Shown here: positions 47,936 to 55,587 of the stretch, piece after piece
Numbering within the stretch: the stretch's first letter is position 1
Layout of the letters: every line of letters begins with the position of its first letter
NCBI RefSeq assembly: GCF_018324205.1
Contig: NZ_AP023356.1
Location: 2,621,501 to 2,685,500 of the forward strand
DNA from: Actinoplanes ianthinogenes
Lineage (GTDB): Bacteria; Actinomycetota; Actinomycetes; Mycobacteriales; Micromonosporaceae
Length of the DNA stretch: 64,000 bases
Reading direction: 5' to 3'
Made by a program: the position numbers and the translations under genes
The notes under the pieces: generated by a model
What the model was told of the DNA's origin: nothing
What the model saw: only the letters and a program-made list of their open reading frames with translations
Database searches by the model: none

Positions 47936-49828
47936 TCAGGCGGCGACGGCCGCGCTGGTCACCCCGAGCAGACCGGCGCTCTCCGGCACCACGACCCGGT
48001 ACTTGCGACCGGCGACCGCCCCGCTCAGCGTGACCTTGGCCGCGGCCTGGTACGTGATCGCCTGCGCCCACTCGCCGTTCAGGTACTGCTCGACCACCAC
48101 GGTCTGCCCGTTCACCCCGCCGAGCTGGATGCCGAGCGTGCCCTTGGCGGTACGCGTGACGGTCGCCGTGGCCCGCACGGTGTAGGTCGCCACCGGCGAC
48201 TCCGCGGCCAGGTTCGCGGCGCCGGCGGCCACCCTGACCTGCACCTGGAAGCCCTTCGTGGCGACCCGGCTGACCGGCACCGTGCCGCTGGCCGTGGTGA
48301 CCGCGTCGGTGCAGTTCTCGGCGCCGCCGGTCTCGGTCACGCAGACCGACACCGACTTGCGCGCCCACGCCTTGCCCTGCGCCGTCACGGTGAACGTGGT
48401 GGCGGCCGAGGCGCCGTACTTGACCTCACGCGACGTCACGTTCGACTTGATTACCGGCGTGGCCGGCGGCGCGGTGGTGGTGCTGACGCTCGGCGCCGGC
48501 GTCGGCGAGGTGATGGCGCTCTTCGAGGGCGTGACCGACGGGGACGACGACGCGGGAGTGGACGGAGCCACCGAGACCGACGGCGACGGGGCCGGCGAGG
48601 AGGTGGTCGGCGCGGTGGCCGGGGTGGCCACAGCCGCGAGGGCCGCCACGGCGTCCACCCGGCCGTACCCGAAATCGTTGTCCTTGCCCGCGGACCCGAG
48701 GTCGACAGCGGACGTCTCGATCGCCTTCTCGATCTGATCCGGGGTCAGGCTCGGCTTGGCCGCCTTGAGCAGCGCCGCCAGGCCCGCGACGTGCGGCGAC
48801 GCCATCGACGTGCCGCTCATCGTGCCGTAGCTGTTGCCCAGCGCCGCCGGGTACGTGCTCAGGATCGCGCTGCCGGGCGCCGCGACGTCCACATAGCTGC
48901 CCGCGTTCGAGTAGGGCGCCACACCGTCCGACGAGTCCGTCGCCGCGACCGCGATCACCCCGGTGTCCGCGGCCGGATAGCTGATCGGGCTGCCCTGCGC
49001 CCGCTCGTTGCCGGCGGCCGCGATCACGGTGACGCCCTTGCCGCGGGCGTACGCGATCGCGTTGCTGACCGCGGTGACCTTGGTGCCCGCGCCCAGCGAC
49101 ATGTTGATCACCTGGGCGCCGTTGTCGGCGGCCCAGACGATGCCCTCGGCCGCGTCCGACATGTAGCCGCTGCCGTTCGCGCCGAGCACCCGCACCGGCA
49201 GGATCTTCACGTCCGGCGCCACCGACGAGACGCCGATGGTGTTGCCGGTGACCGCGCCGATGGTGCCGGCCACGTGGGTGCCGTGCCCGTTCGGGTCGAT
49301 GTTGCCGCCGGCTTTGTCGGTGGTGGCGTCCCAGCCGGTCAGCACCTTGCCGCTGAGGTCGACGTTGGTCGCGTCCACGCCGGTGTCGACCACCGCGACG
49401 GTCACCCCGGCGCCGGTCGAGGTCTGCCACGCGTCGACCGCGCGCATCGTGCCGAGGTCCCACTGCCGGCTGCGGTAGAGGTCGCTGCCGGTCGGCGCGC
49501 CCAGCGCGACGGCCTTGACGTCGATCTCCACGCCGACCGCGTTCTCCGCCTGCTGCGCCTGCTCGACCAGCTTGGCGGCACCGGCCCGGTCGGTCGCCTG
49601 CTTGACCGTGACGACCGGGCGGCCGGACTTGTCGAGGGTGGTGCTGACCACCCGGGCCGGCTCGGCCTCGGACACGGTCGCCGGCACCAGCTGCTCCGGG
49701 TTCGCGGTGAGGCCGTAGGTGACCGGCTTCCACTCCGTGGTGCCGGTCGGCAGCGCGTACACACCGACGGCCGCCAGGGCACCCACGGCGACGGCTCCGG
49801 CGGCGTACCGGCGCAGCTGAACCTTCAT
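47936..49828 (-). CDS. Secreted S8 subtilisin with prodomain and Ser/Pro linker
   Basis: 630 aa from an ATG with GGGAGG. A signal peptide (about 1-25) and a propeptide (about 30-110, including VEIDVKA) precede the catalytic domain with Asp148 (VVDTGVD), His182 (GHGTHVAG), Asn274 (AAGNE) and Ser341 (GTSMASPHV). After residue 415 a Ser/Thr/Pro linker leads to a beta-rich C-terminal domain with one Cys pair (VCVTETGGAENC). It should be an extracellular protease. Three paralogous membrane proteins flank it. Confidence 0.92.
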   Translation of the reverse strand: MKVQLRRYAAGAVAVGALAAVGVYALPTGTTEWKPVTYGLTANPEQLVPATVSEAEPARVVSTTLDKSGRPVVTVKQATDRAGAAKLVEQAQQAENAVGVEIDVKAVALGAPTGSDLYRSRQWDLGTMRAVDAWQTSTGAGVTVAVVDTGVDATNVDLSGKVLTGWDATTDKAGGNIDPNGHGTHVAGTIGAVTGNTIGVSSVAPDVKILPVRVLGANGSGYMSDAAEGIVWAADNGAQVINMSLGAGTKVTAVSNAIAYARGKGVTVIAAAGNERAQGSPISYPAADTGVIAVAATDSSDGVAPYSNAGSYVDVAAPGSAILSTYPAALGNSYGTMSGTSMASPHVAGLAALLKAAKPSLTPDQIEKAIETSAVDLGSAGKDNDFGYGRVDAVAALAAVATPATAPTTSSPAPSPSVSVAPSTPASSSPSVTPSKSAITSPTPAPSVSTTTAPPATPVIKSNVTSREVKYGASAATTFTVTAQGKAWARKSVSVCVTETGGAENCTDAVTTASGTVPVSRVATKGFQVQVRVAAGAANLAAESPVATYTVRATATVTRTAKGTLGIQLGGVNGQTVVVEQYLNGEWAQAITYQAAAKVTLSGAVAGRKYRVVVPESAGLLGVTSAAVAA

Positions 49829-50035
49829 TGACTAACCTCCCGATCGCTGGCGAAGACCACCTTCGACCGGGTGGGTTGCCGGCCCGGCGGCACGCCGGTA
49901 GCGAACGGGTTGCCGCTTCGCAGAGGTTCCGGCGAATTGCCCGAACCCCCAGGTCGACCGGGAGACGATGGGGAATTCGCCGGGCGCGCCCGAGCAGGGC
50001 GAGGCGTCCGAACAGACCCGTGAAAGGTCGAGGAC

Positions 50036-50665
50036 ATGCGCAGCAAGCACGTGATCATCGGCGCCGGTGCACTGGCCGCGGTGGCGGCCGGCGCGACACT
50101 TGCCACCACGCGGCTCACCGGCAGCGAGCACCCCACGGCGGCCGAGTCTCAGGAGGTCACGGCCGATCAGCCCGGCCGGCCCGGTCAGCACGACAAGGCC
50201 GACAAGTCCGACGAGCCGGAGAAGGCCGCGAAGAAGCCGCAGACCGCGGACAAGAGGACCAGGGAGGAACGAATCAAGGCGGTCCGCGAGGCCGCCGCGA
50301 AGCAGACCACGAAGATCAACTACCCGCTGCCCCCGCCGCCGAGCGGCCGGCAGATCGACCTCCACCCCAAGGTCACCAAGACTGGCGGCGAGGTCCGCCG
50401 GCTCTACTCGGCCCGGACGGACCTGACCGGCCAGAAGGAGCTGGCCTGGGTCACCGACGACCATCAGACCATCGGCGCGGTCAGCTGCACGGACAAGGTC
50501 CGCTTCAGCGCCACCACCCCGGCGAAGGCCCGGCCGACCCTGCTGATCTGCTGGCGGATCAGCGACGCCAGGAGCGTCTACACGGTCGCGGTCGACCCGG
50601 ACGGCAAGCCGTCAGCGCAGCGCAGCGTCGCCGCCGTCAACGCGGAATGGTCACGGCTGGCCTGA
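50036..50665 (+). CDS. Membrane-anchored paralogue C
   Basis: 209 aa, with AAGGTCGAGGAC in front of the ATG. It starts with a transmembrane helix or uncleaved signal (about 5-22), then a Lys/Glu-rich charged linker and the shared domain (ARTDLTGQKELAWV, VSCTDKVRF, LLICWRISDARSVYTVAV). It is shorter at the N-terminus than paralogues A and B. It diverges from the subtilisin gene. Confidence 0.82.
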   Translation: MRSKHVIIGAGALAAVAAGATLATTRLTGSEHPTAAESQEVTADQPGRPGQHDKADKSDEPEKAAKKPQTADKRTREERIKAVREAAAKQTTKINYPLPPPPSGRQIDLHPKVTKTGGEVRRLYSARTDLTGQKELAWVTDDHQTIGAVSCTDKVRFSATTPAKARPTLLICWRISDARSVYTVAVDPDGKPSAQRSVAAVNAEWSRLA

Positions 50666-50680
50666 CGGACACCATGCAGA

Positions 50681-50714
50681 AAGCGGCCCGGAGCCTTTTC
50701 GCTCCGGGCCGCTT
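50681..50714. terminator. Perfect 14-bp hairpin between paralogue C and IPT/TIG gene 1
   Basis: AAGCGGCCCGGAGC (50681-50694) and GCTCCGGGCCGCTT (50701-50714) form a perfect stem around CTTTTC. The hairpin is 16 bases after the paralogue C stop and 53 before the end of the convergent gene. Confidence 0.85.
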
Positions 50715-50766
50715 CGCCTTGCGGTCATGTCAGCTTCGGTACGGCGGGAGCACCGCCGTGGGTCGA

Positions 50767-52014
50767 TCAGTACGGGGCGACGGTGAACGTCGAGCCGCTG
50801 CTGATGATCGACGGGTTGGCAACCGCCATGTCGGCTTCCTGGTCGGAGGCGTTCTCCACCACGGTCAGGGTGTAGGTGCCCTCGTCGATGTTGTCCGCCG
50901 GGTCCGCATCCGTGGCCCCGTCGGCGCCGTTGAGGTCGAGGGTGCAGATGAGTTCGGTGTCGTCGATGATCAGGACACCGGTGCACTCGGCCGTCGCCGT
51001 GCTCGTCGAACCCTGCGCGTAGGGCGCGTCGAGGAGCAGCACGCGCGCGACCTCGGAGTCGTTGTCGTCCAAGGCGCCCGGCAGGATGAAGTCCTGGAAG
51101 CCGACGCCGCGAACGTCGACGTCCACCTGCGCCGTGTTGGGCGAGGTGTTCGGCGTGACGCTGATGCCATTGCTGTAGCTGAACGGGATCGGCGCGTCGT
51201 TAGTCGCGTTGTCAGCGTCCTGCGGCAGGTTGTTGTTGTCCGGGTCCAGACTGGTCACCGTGCCACCGGTGGTGCTGACCACCACGGCAAGTCCGGTGTC
51301 CGCGGCATGCTGCGGGGTGACGGCCGTGAAGCTGGTGCCGGAGCTGTTCATCTTGATGTTGGTCAGGGCCGCTCCGCCGATGGTCGCCGTCGTGGCGCCG
51401 GCCGCCGTCGCGAACCCCTCGCCGTTGACCGTGATGGTCTGGCCGCCGAGCGACGGGCTGCTGGTCGGCGTGATGCTGGTGATCTTCGGCCGGGCGTTGA
51501 TGGTGTAGGTCGTGGTCGCCAGAAGCGAGTTGGTGCCGGTGTCGTAGACGCAGACGTTCCATTTCGAGGTGGCCTGGCTGCCCACGAGCGCGAGCCCGGT
51601 CGGCACGGTGAACGCGATCTTCGTGGTGGACACCCGCTTCACGCCGGTCGCGTTCTGGACGCCGGCCGTGGTGACCGCGCCGGACGCCGTCACCGCCGCG
51701 GTCGCCCGCGGGACGGCCGACTGGCTGGCGGCAGCGCCGTAGCAGGACGTGTTGCTGGTCCCGTAGAACTGGAACTGGACCGCGAGAGTGGACCCGTCCG
51801 GGAACGGCGACGGGTTGGCCGTCGTCGGGGTCGCGGTGCCGGTCAGCGCGTTACCGCCGGCGCTCGGACCGTTGGTCGAGCTCAGGACGAGCGCGACCGG
51901 TGCGGCGTACGCCGGAAGGTCAGCGGTCGCGACGGCGACGCCGGCAGCTGCCGTTCCCAGAGCGACGGCACCGTAGAGCCACTTCTGCCGGGCGGCCTTC
52001 TTGGACTTGTTCAT
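50767..52014 (-). CDS. Secreted protein with IPT/TIG-like domain (1)
   Basis: 415 aa from an ATG with GGAGGA; a Lys/Arg-rich N-terminus and Ala-rich segment ending AYAAP form a signal peptide. Thr/Ser/Asn/Gly-rich beta-sandwich repeats follow; the clearest is PKITSITPTSSPSLGGQTITVNGEGF, an IPT/TIG start. Cys residues occur in pairs per domain. The protein is acidic and likely a cell-surface or matrix protein. The end of the protein resembles the end of the neighbouring 850-aa protein (SSGSTFTV), so the two are paralogues. Confidence 0.85.
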   Translation of the reverse strand: MNKSKKAARQKWLYGAVALGTAAAGVAVATADLPAYAAPVALVLSSTNGPSAGGNALTGTATPTTANPSPFPDGSTLAVQFQFYGTSNTSCYGAAASQSAVPRATAAVTASGAVTTAGVQNATGVKRVSTTKIAFTVPTGLALVGSQATSKWNVCVYDTGTNSLLATTTYTINARPKITSITPTSSPSLGGQTITVNGEGFATAAGATTATIGGAALTNIKMNSSGTSFTAVTPQHAADTGLAVVVSTTGGTVTSLDPDNNNLPQDADNATNDAPIPFSYSNGISVTPNTSPNTAQVDVDVRGVGFQDFILPGALDDNDSEVARVLLLDAPYAQGSTSTATAECTGVLIIDDTELICTLDLNGADGATDADPADNIDEGTYTLTVVENASDQEADMAVANPSIISSGSTFTVAPY

Positions 52015-52101
52015 GCAGATCCTCCTACGGCCTTCGGAGACCGCGTCGGTCGGATTGGGGGGCCCGGAGAGTCGTCGACGGGCCATCTCGCCTCGGAGCG
52101 T
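52015..52101 (-). promoter_or_regulatory. Conserved two-hairpin mRNA leader (copy 1)
   Basis: Read on the minus strand, the leader of the IPT/TIG gene contains GCGAGATGGCCCG, a stem GGCCCG/CGGGCC (52079-52084 with 52061-52066), AATCC, CGACGCGGTC, a second stem GGUCU/AGGCC with a 4-base loop (52038-52042 with 52029-52033), and CCGTAGGAGGA as ribosome site. The same order occurs before the next IPT/TIG gene. Not a riboswitch class that I recognise. Confidence 0.6.
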
Positions 52102-52200
52102 ATCGCCGCAAATACGTTTAATTCCGGACAGTGACGAAATTGGTGAGATTTGCTCTTGTGTGCTTCTGAGGTCCGGTCAGGTGCTAGCCCGGACGCCAAA

Positions 52201-52228
52201 CGGCCCGGAGTCCTAGGACTCCGGGCCG
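52201..52228. terminator. Perfect 28-bp palindrome after IPT/TIG gene 2
   Basis: The 28 bases from CGGCCCGGAGTCC through its exact inverse are one continuous palindrome; on the minus strand it is followed by TTT. It lies 28 bases beyond the stop of the IPT/TIG gene and should terminate that transcript before the next gene's leader. Confidence 0.85.
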
Positions 52229-52255
52229 CCGACTAACGCAGGAGAACTACGTCGA

Positions 52256-54808
52256 TCAGGAGTTGGTCACCGTGAAGGTGGAACCCGGCGTGACGACGCT
52301 CTGGCTGTAGTTCACGTCGCCGGTGTTCGCCGCGGGCGAACCGTTGGACACGAAGGTCAGCGTGTACGCACCAGCCGGAACCGGAACGTTGGCGAGCACC
52401 GACACGTCGGTGGGCGACGCGTTGGGCGCGTTGCCCGACAGCGCCGCGGTGTGACCCGCCGGGTCGACACTCAAGATCTGCCGCGGCGCCCCGAAACCGG
52501 TGCCGGTAAGCCAGCGACCGACATCGGCCACGGTGAGATCGGTGCCGCTGAAGGTGATGCTGGGAGTGCCGGTACCGGTCATCGTGAGCGAGCTCCGCAG
52601 AGCAGCGGAACCGATGGTCGCCTGGATGTCACTGGAACCCGAGGTGGCCGTGGCCGCCTTGGAGAGAATCGCCTGGGTGGTACCCACGATGTCGCGCACG
52701 ATCGTGCCCGCCGGGATACCGGTGCCGGTGATCGGCTTACCGATGTCGCTCGGCAGGAAGCCGGTCACCGCCGAAGTGATTACCTTACTGCCGGTCACGG
52801 TGTCCACATCGGTCGCTGCCGTCTGCCGTGAGGCCACATTGGCGGCCGGAATGTTGAGCCGCTGCGCCAGGTTGAGGACACAAGCCGCTTCATTGTCGCT
52901 GATGACCAGCACGTCGCCGCATTCCGCGATGGCCGGGTTGACCATCGTGCCGCTCGACCCGACCACCTCGGTCGGATCGTATTCGCCCCTGGCCAGGTAG
53001 ATGTGCGAGTTGGCCACCCCAGGGGTGAAGTTCGCGGAGGCCAGACCAACCCCACGGATCGCCAGGTTCACCGCGACAGCCGTGTTCGGCGCAGTGTTCG
53101 GCGTCGCCTCGATCGCCGGGACGAAGCTGTACGCGGCCGGCAGGCTGACGCTGCCGTTCGGGGTATTGACCGTCAGGATGACGTTGGACTCCTTGGCGTG
53201 CATCGGAGTCCTGGCGGTGAACGACGTGGCGTTGATCGGCGTGATGTCGGTCAGCGGCAGCCCACCCAGCGTGGCCGTGATCGAGCCGGGCGCGGTCGTC
53301 AGGTAGTTACCCGAGACGGTGATTTCGGTACCACCAAGCACCGTGCCGGCCGCCGGCGTGACGGCGGACAGCGTGGGCGCGGTCGCCGAGGTGTAGGTCG
53401 CCGCGCTGAGCAGCGTGCTCGTCCCGCTCGTACCGCCGTAGATGCACGCCTGGTAGTCAGTCGCCGCGGCGTTCGTCAGCGGCAGCGCGGGCACCGTGAT
53501 TGCGGCCCGGTTGTTCGACAACTTACGCGAGGCCACCGTGGTCGCGACGGTCCCGGTCGTCGAGTAGAAGATCGGGCACCGCTCCTCCTTCGTGAAGACC
53601 ACGTAGGGAGTGGTGACGCCACTCAGGTAGGCCGCGGTCGACGTCGCGGTAATGCCGTTGCCACCCGCGGCCGTGCCCACCGTGCTGCTGAGCTGGACCG
53701 ATGGGATGTTGATGGTGTACAGGCTCGTGCCGATCAGCGTGTCACCGCTGCTCGATCCGGCGTAGAAGCAGACGTTGTACGGTGTCGCAACGTTGGTCGG
53801 GTTCGCGCCGGCCGGCAGCACGCCGGTCACGGTCGTGGTCCCCGTCTTGGTCACGTTGGTGACCGCCAGCGTCCCCGGGGTGCCGTAGGTCGCCGGGCAG
53901 CCCGTCGCCGAGAACCTGATACCGGGCGCGGTCGCGAACGACGTGGTGCCCGAGGGCGCGGTGAACGTGATCGTGTTGGCCGCGCCGGGCGCCCCGCTGG
54001 TCGGGTTCGACGTGACACCGGGCGTCTGGGTGAACGCCAGCGGGCCCGCCACCGCCGCGCCGCTGCTGCCGGTGTTGTTCTTGTAGACGCACAGGTTCAT
54101 CGCCTGGGGTGTGCCGCTGGTCAGCGTCACACCACTGGGGATGTTGAAGGTCGCCGTGGTGTTGTCGACCTTGGTGGCGCCGGTCGCGGCATAGGCCACC
54201 TTGTCGGTGATGGTGGTGGTGTAGTTGACCGGGCACGTCGTCGCGTTCGTGTAGATCGCCGCCGGGGTTCCGGTGGAGAACGCGTCGGCCGCCGGTGCCT
54301 TCACCGTCACCGTGGTCCCGGTCGGACCACCCGAGGTCGAAAGCGACGGCAGCACCGTGAAGAGGTTCGCCGGATCGTCGTTGACCTTGGCGGGAGTACC
54401 GGCGACGTCGCTGTAGGCGCAGATCTTGTACGTCACCGGGGCATTGCCCGCGCCCGGGTTCAGGCCCGCGGGCACAGTGAACGACACGGTGTCCGCGGCG
54501 GATTTCGTCACGTTGGTAGCCGCCGTGTAGGTGGCGCCCGGGTTCCCCGAGTAGGTGGGGCACGCCGTCGACGGGTTGGTCGTGGTCAGGAACACGGCCG
54601 CGGTGCCGGTCGCCCAGGACGTGGTGGTCCCCGTCGTGGACGACGACGTGATCGTGACAGTTGTCGTCGCCGGACCGCTGGTCGGCGTGATCGTGGCAAG
54701 TGCGGCCGCCAAAGCCGGGGTCGGTGCCACTAGTAGGGCGGCCCCCACCACCCCTGTGGATAGCCCGGCGGCATATGCCAGCCGGGTTTTGTTGCGGGAC
54801 TTACGCAT
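52256..54808 (-). CDS. Secreted protein with multiple IPT/TIG-like repeats (2)
   Basis: 850 aa from an ATG with GGAGGA. A signal peptide runs to about residue 35 (LAAALA). At least five beta-sandwich repeats start with patterns such as TITPTSGPATTTVTITSS and TPAAGTVLGGTEITVSGNYL; most carry a C-x(n)-C pair, e.g. CPTYSGNPGATY and YKICAY. A stretch with DIGKPITGTGIPAGTIV near residues 660-690 resembles phage-tail or collagen-like surface modules. Likely a cell-wall adhesion or matrix protein. Confidence 0.85.
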   Translation of the reverse strand: MRKSRNKTRLAYAAGLSTGVVGAALLVAPTPALAAALATITPTSGPATTTVTITSSSTTGTTTSWATGTAAVFLTTTNPSTACPTYSGNPGATYTAATNVTKSAADTVSFTVPAGLNPGAGNAPVTYKICAYSDVAGTPAKVNDDPANLFTVLPSLSTSGGPTGTTVTVKAPAADAFSTGTPAAIYTNATTCPVNYTTTITDKVAYAATGATKVDNTTATFNIPSGVTLTSGTPQAMNLCVYKNNTGSSGAAVAGPLAFTQTPGVTSNPTSGAPGAANTITFTAPSGTTSFATAPGIRFSATGCPATYGTPGTLAVTNVTKTGTTTVTGVLPAGANPTNVATPYNVCFYAGSSSGDTLIGTSLYTINIPSVQLSSTVGTAAGGNGITATSTAAYLSGVTTPYVVFTKEERCPIFYSTTGTVATTVASRKLSNNRAAITVPALPLTNAAATDYQACIYGGTSGTSTLLSAATYTSATAPTLSAVTPAAGTVLGGTEITVSGNYLTTAPGSITATLGGLPLTDITPINATSFTARTPMHAKESNVILTVNTPNGSVSLPAAYSFVPAIEATPNTAPNTAVAVNLAIRGVGLASANFTPGVANSHIYLARGEYDPTEVVGSSGTMVNPAIAECGDVLVISDNEAACVLNLAQRLNIPAANVASRQTAATDVDTVTGSKVITSAVTGFLPSDIGKPITGTGIPAGTIVRDIVGTTQAILSKAATATSGSSDIQATIGSAALRSSLTMTGTGTPSITFSGTDLTVADVGRWLTGTGFGAPRQILSVDPAGHTAALSGNAPNASPTDVSVLANVPVPAGAYTLTFVSNGSPAANTGDVNYSQSVVTPGSTFTVTNS

Positions 54809-54902
54809 GCGAGGTCCTCCTACGGGTCCTGCGGACCGCGTCGCTGGATTTGTTGGGCCCGGGCAAGCGGTGAACCGTCGCGGGCCATCTCGCGGGAAGC
54901 GT
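54809..54902 (-). promoter_or_regulatory. Conserved two-hairpin mRNA leader (copy 2)
   Basis: On the minus strand it has the same ordered blocks as the leader at 52015: GCGAGATGGCCCG, stem GGCCCG/CGGGCC (54881-54886 with 54856-54861), AATCC, CGACGCGGTC, stem GGUCC/GGACC (54833-54837 with 54825-54829), and CCGTAGGAGGA. The second stem changes a U-A to a C-G pair relative to copy 1, a compensatory change. Confidence 0.6.
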
Positions 54903-55033
54903 AACTATTGGTGCCGGTTCGTCTGGGTAGAGTCGCAAACATCCTCATATGTCAGACATTCGCCTGGTAGAGTCGTTGATCTCCTCGCCACCTCGAAATA
55001 TGCCTATGCGGCGATCACCCGCCCGGTAAAAAC

Positions 55034-55052
55034 TAAGGTTCGCCTCGCCTAA
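55034..55052. promoter_or_regulatory. Possible DtxR/IdeR-type iron box
   Basis: TAAGGTTCGCCTCGCCTAA, read on the other strand, matches the consensus TTAGGTTAGGCTAACCTAA at about 14-15 of 19 positions and keeps its symmetry. It lies 118 bases upstream of the DUF1540 gene and 226 from the IPT/TIG gene. The rest of the gap 54903-55169 holds no gene. Confidence 0.4.
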
Positions 55053-55169
55053 ATGGCCTGCGAAATGACTATTCAGCGCCAGGAACGTCATCCGGGGAAA
55101 CGGTTTCGGCGGTGGCGCGAGGGTTACATTCAGGGCACAGAAAACCGGGGACCAGAGGGAGGACGCGCG

Positions 55170-55457
55170 ATGACTCAGATGATGAACATGCCTCGGGTTC
55201 AGACCTGCACGGTCACGGACTGTGGCTACAACCACGACGGATGCACCGCTTTCGCGATCACCATCGGGGACATGAACGCGGAGTGTGACACGTTCATCGG
55301 GGCCGGCCTCAGTGGCGGGATGGGTGTGGCCACCGCTCAGGTGGGCGCGTGCAAGCGCGCCGACTGCAAGTACAACAACAATCTCGAATGTCAGGCCCCG
55401 GCCATTACCGTCGGCGCTTCGGCCGACCGGGCCGACTGTCTGACATACGAGAAGTAG
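55170..55457 (+). CDS. DUF1540 Cys-rich protein
   Basis: 95 aa from an ATG with AGAGGGAGG. Two DUF1540 units each contain four Cys: CTVTDCGYNHDGCTAFAI with a later Cys, and CKRADCKYNNNLECQAPAI with a later Cys. Such proteins are thought to bind metal. No signal peptide or membrane helix. A hairpin follows the gene. Confidence 0.9.
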   Translation: MTQMMNMPRVQTCTVTDCGYNHDGCTAFAITIGDMNAECDTFIGAGLSGGMGVATAQVGACKRADCKYNNNLECQAPAITVGASADRADCLTYEK

Positions 55458-55464
55458 GAGCCCG

Positions 55465-55499
55465 GGAACCCGCCGCCTCACCGCGAGGCGGCGGGTTCC
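55465..55499 (+). terminator. Perfect 15-bp hairpin terminator
   Basis: GGAACCCGCCGCCTC (55465-55479) is inverted exactly at 55485-55499 around ACCGC. It starts 8 bases after the DUF1540 stop. It overlaps the start of the next promoter region. Confidence 0.85.
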
Positions 55500-55502
55500 G
55501 CG

Positions 55503-55574
55503 TTGACAGGGGTCGCAGGCCGCGCTAGGTTCATCTCACATCGAGTAAGACTCAGAGTGAGTAATACTCCGAGT
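55503..55574 (+). promoter_or_regulatory. Promoter with tandem 16-bp operators for the Nudix operon
   Basis: TTGACA (55503-55508) and TAGGTT (55526-55531) with a 17-bp spacer make a near-consensus housekeeping promoter. Directly downstream GAGTAAGACTCAGAGT (55543-55558) and GAGTAATACTCCGAGT (55559-55574) are head-to-tail 16-bp repeats, 14 of 16 identical, each containing ACTCnGAGT. Their position just after the transcription start fits repression by roadblock. Similar ACTCnGAGT elements are known for actinobacterial NrtR as far as I recall, so the encoded NrtR-like protein is the probable regulator. Confidence 0.75.
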
Positions 55575-55587
55575 GAGAGGACGGGCG

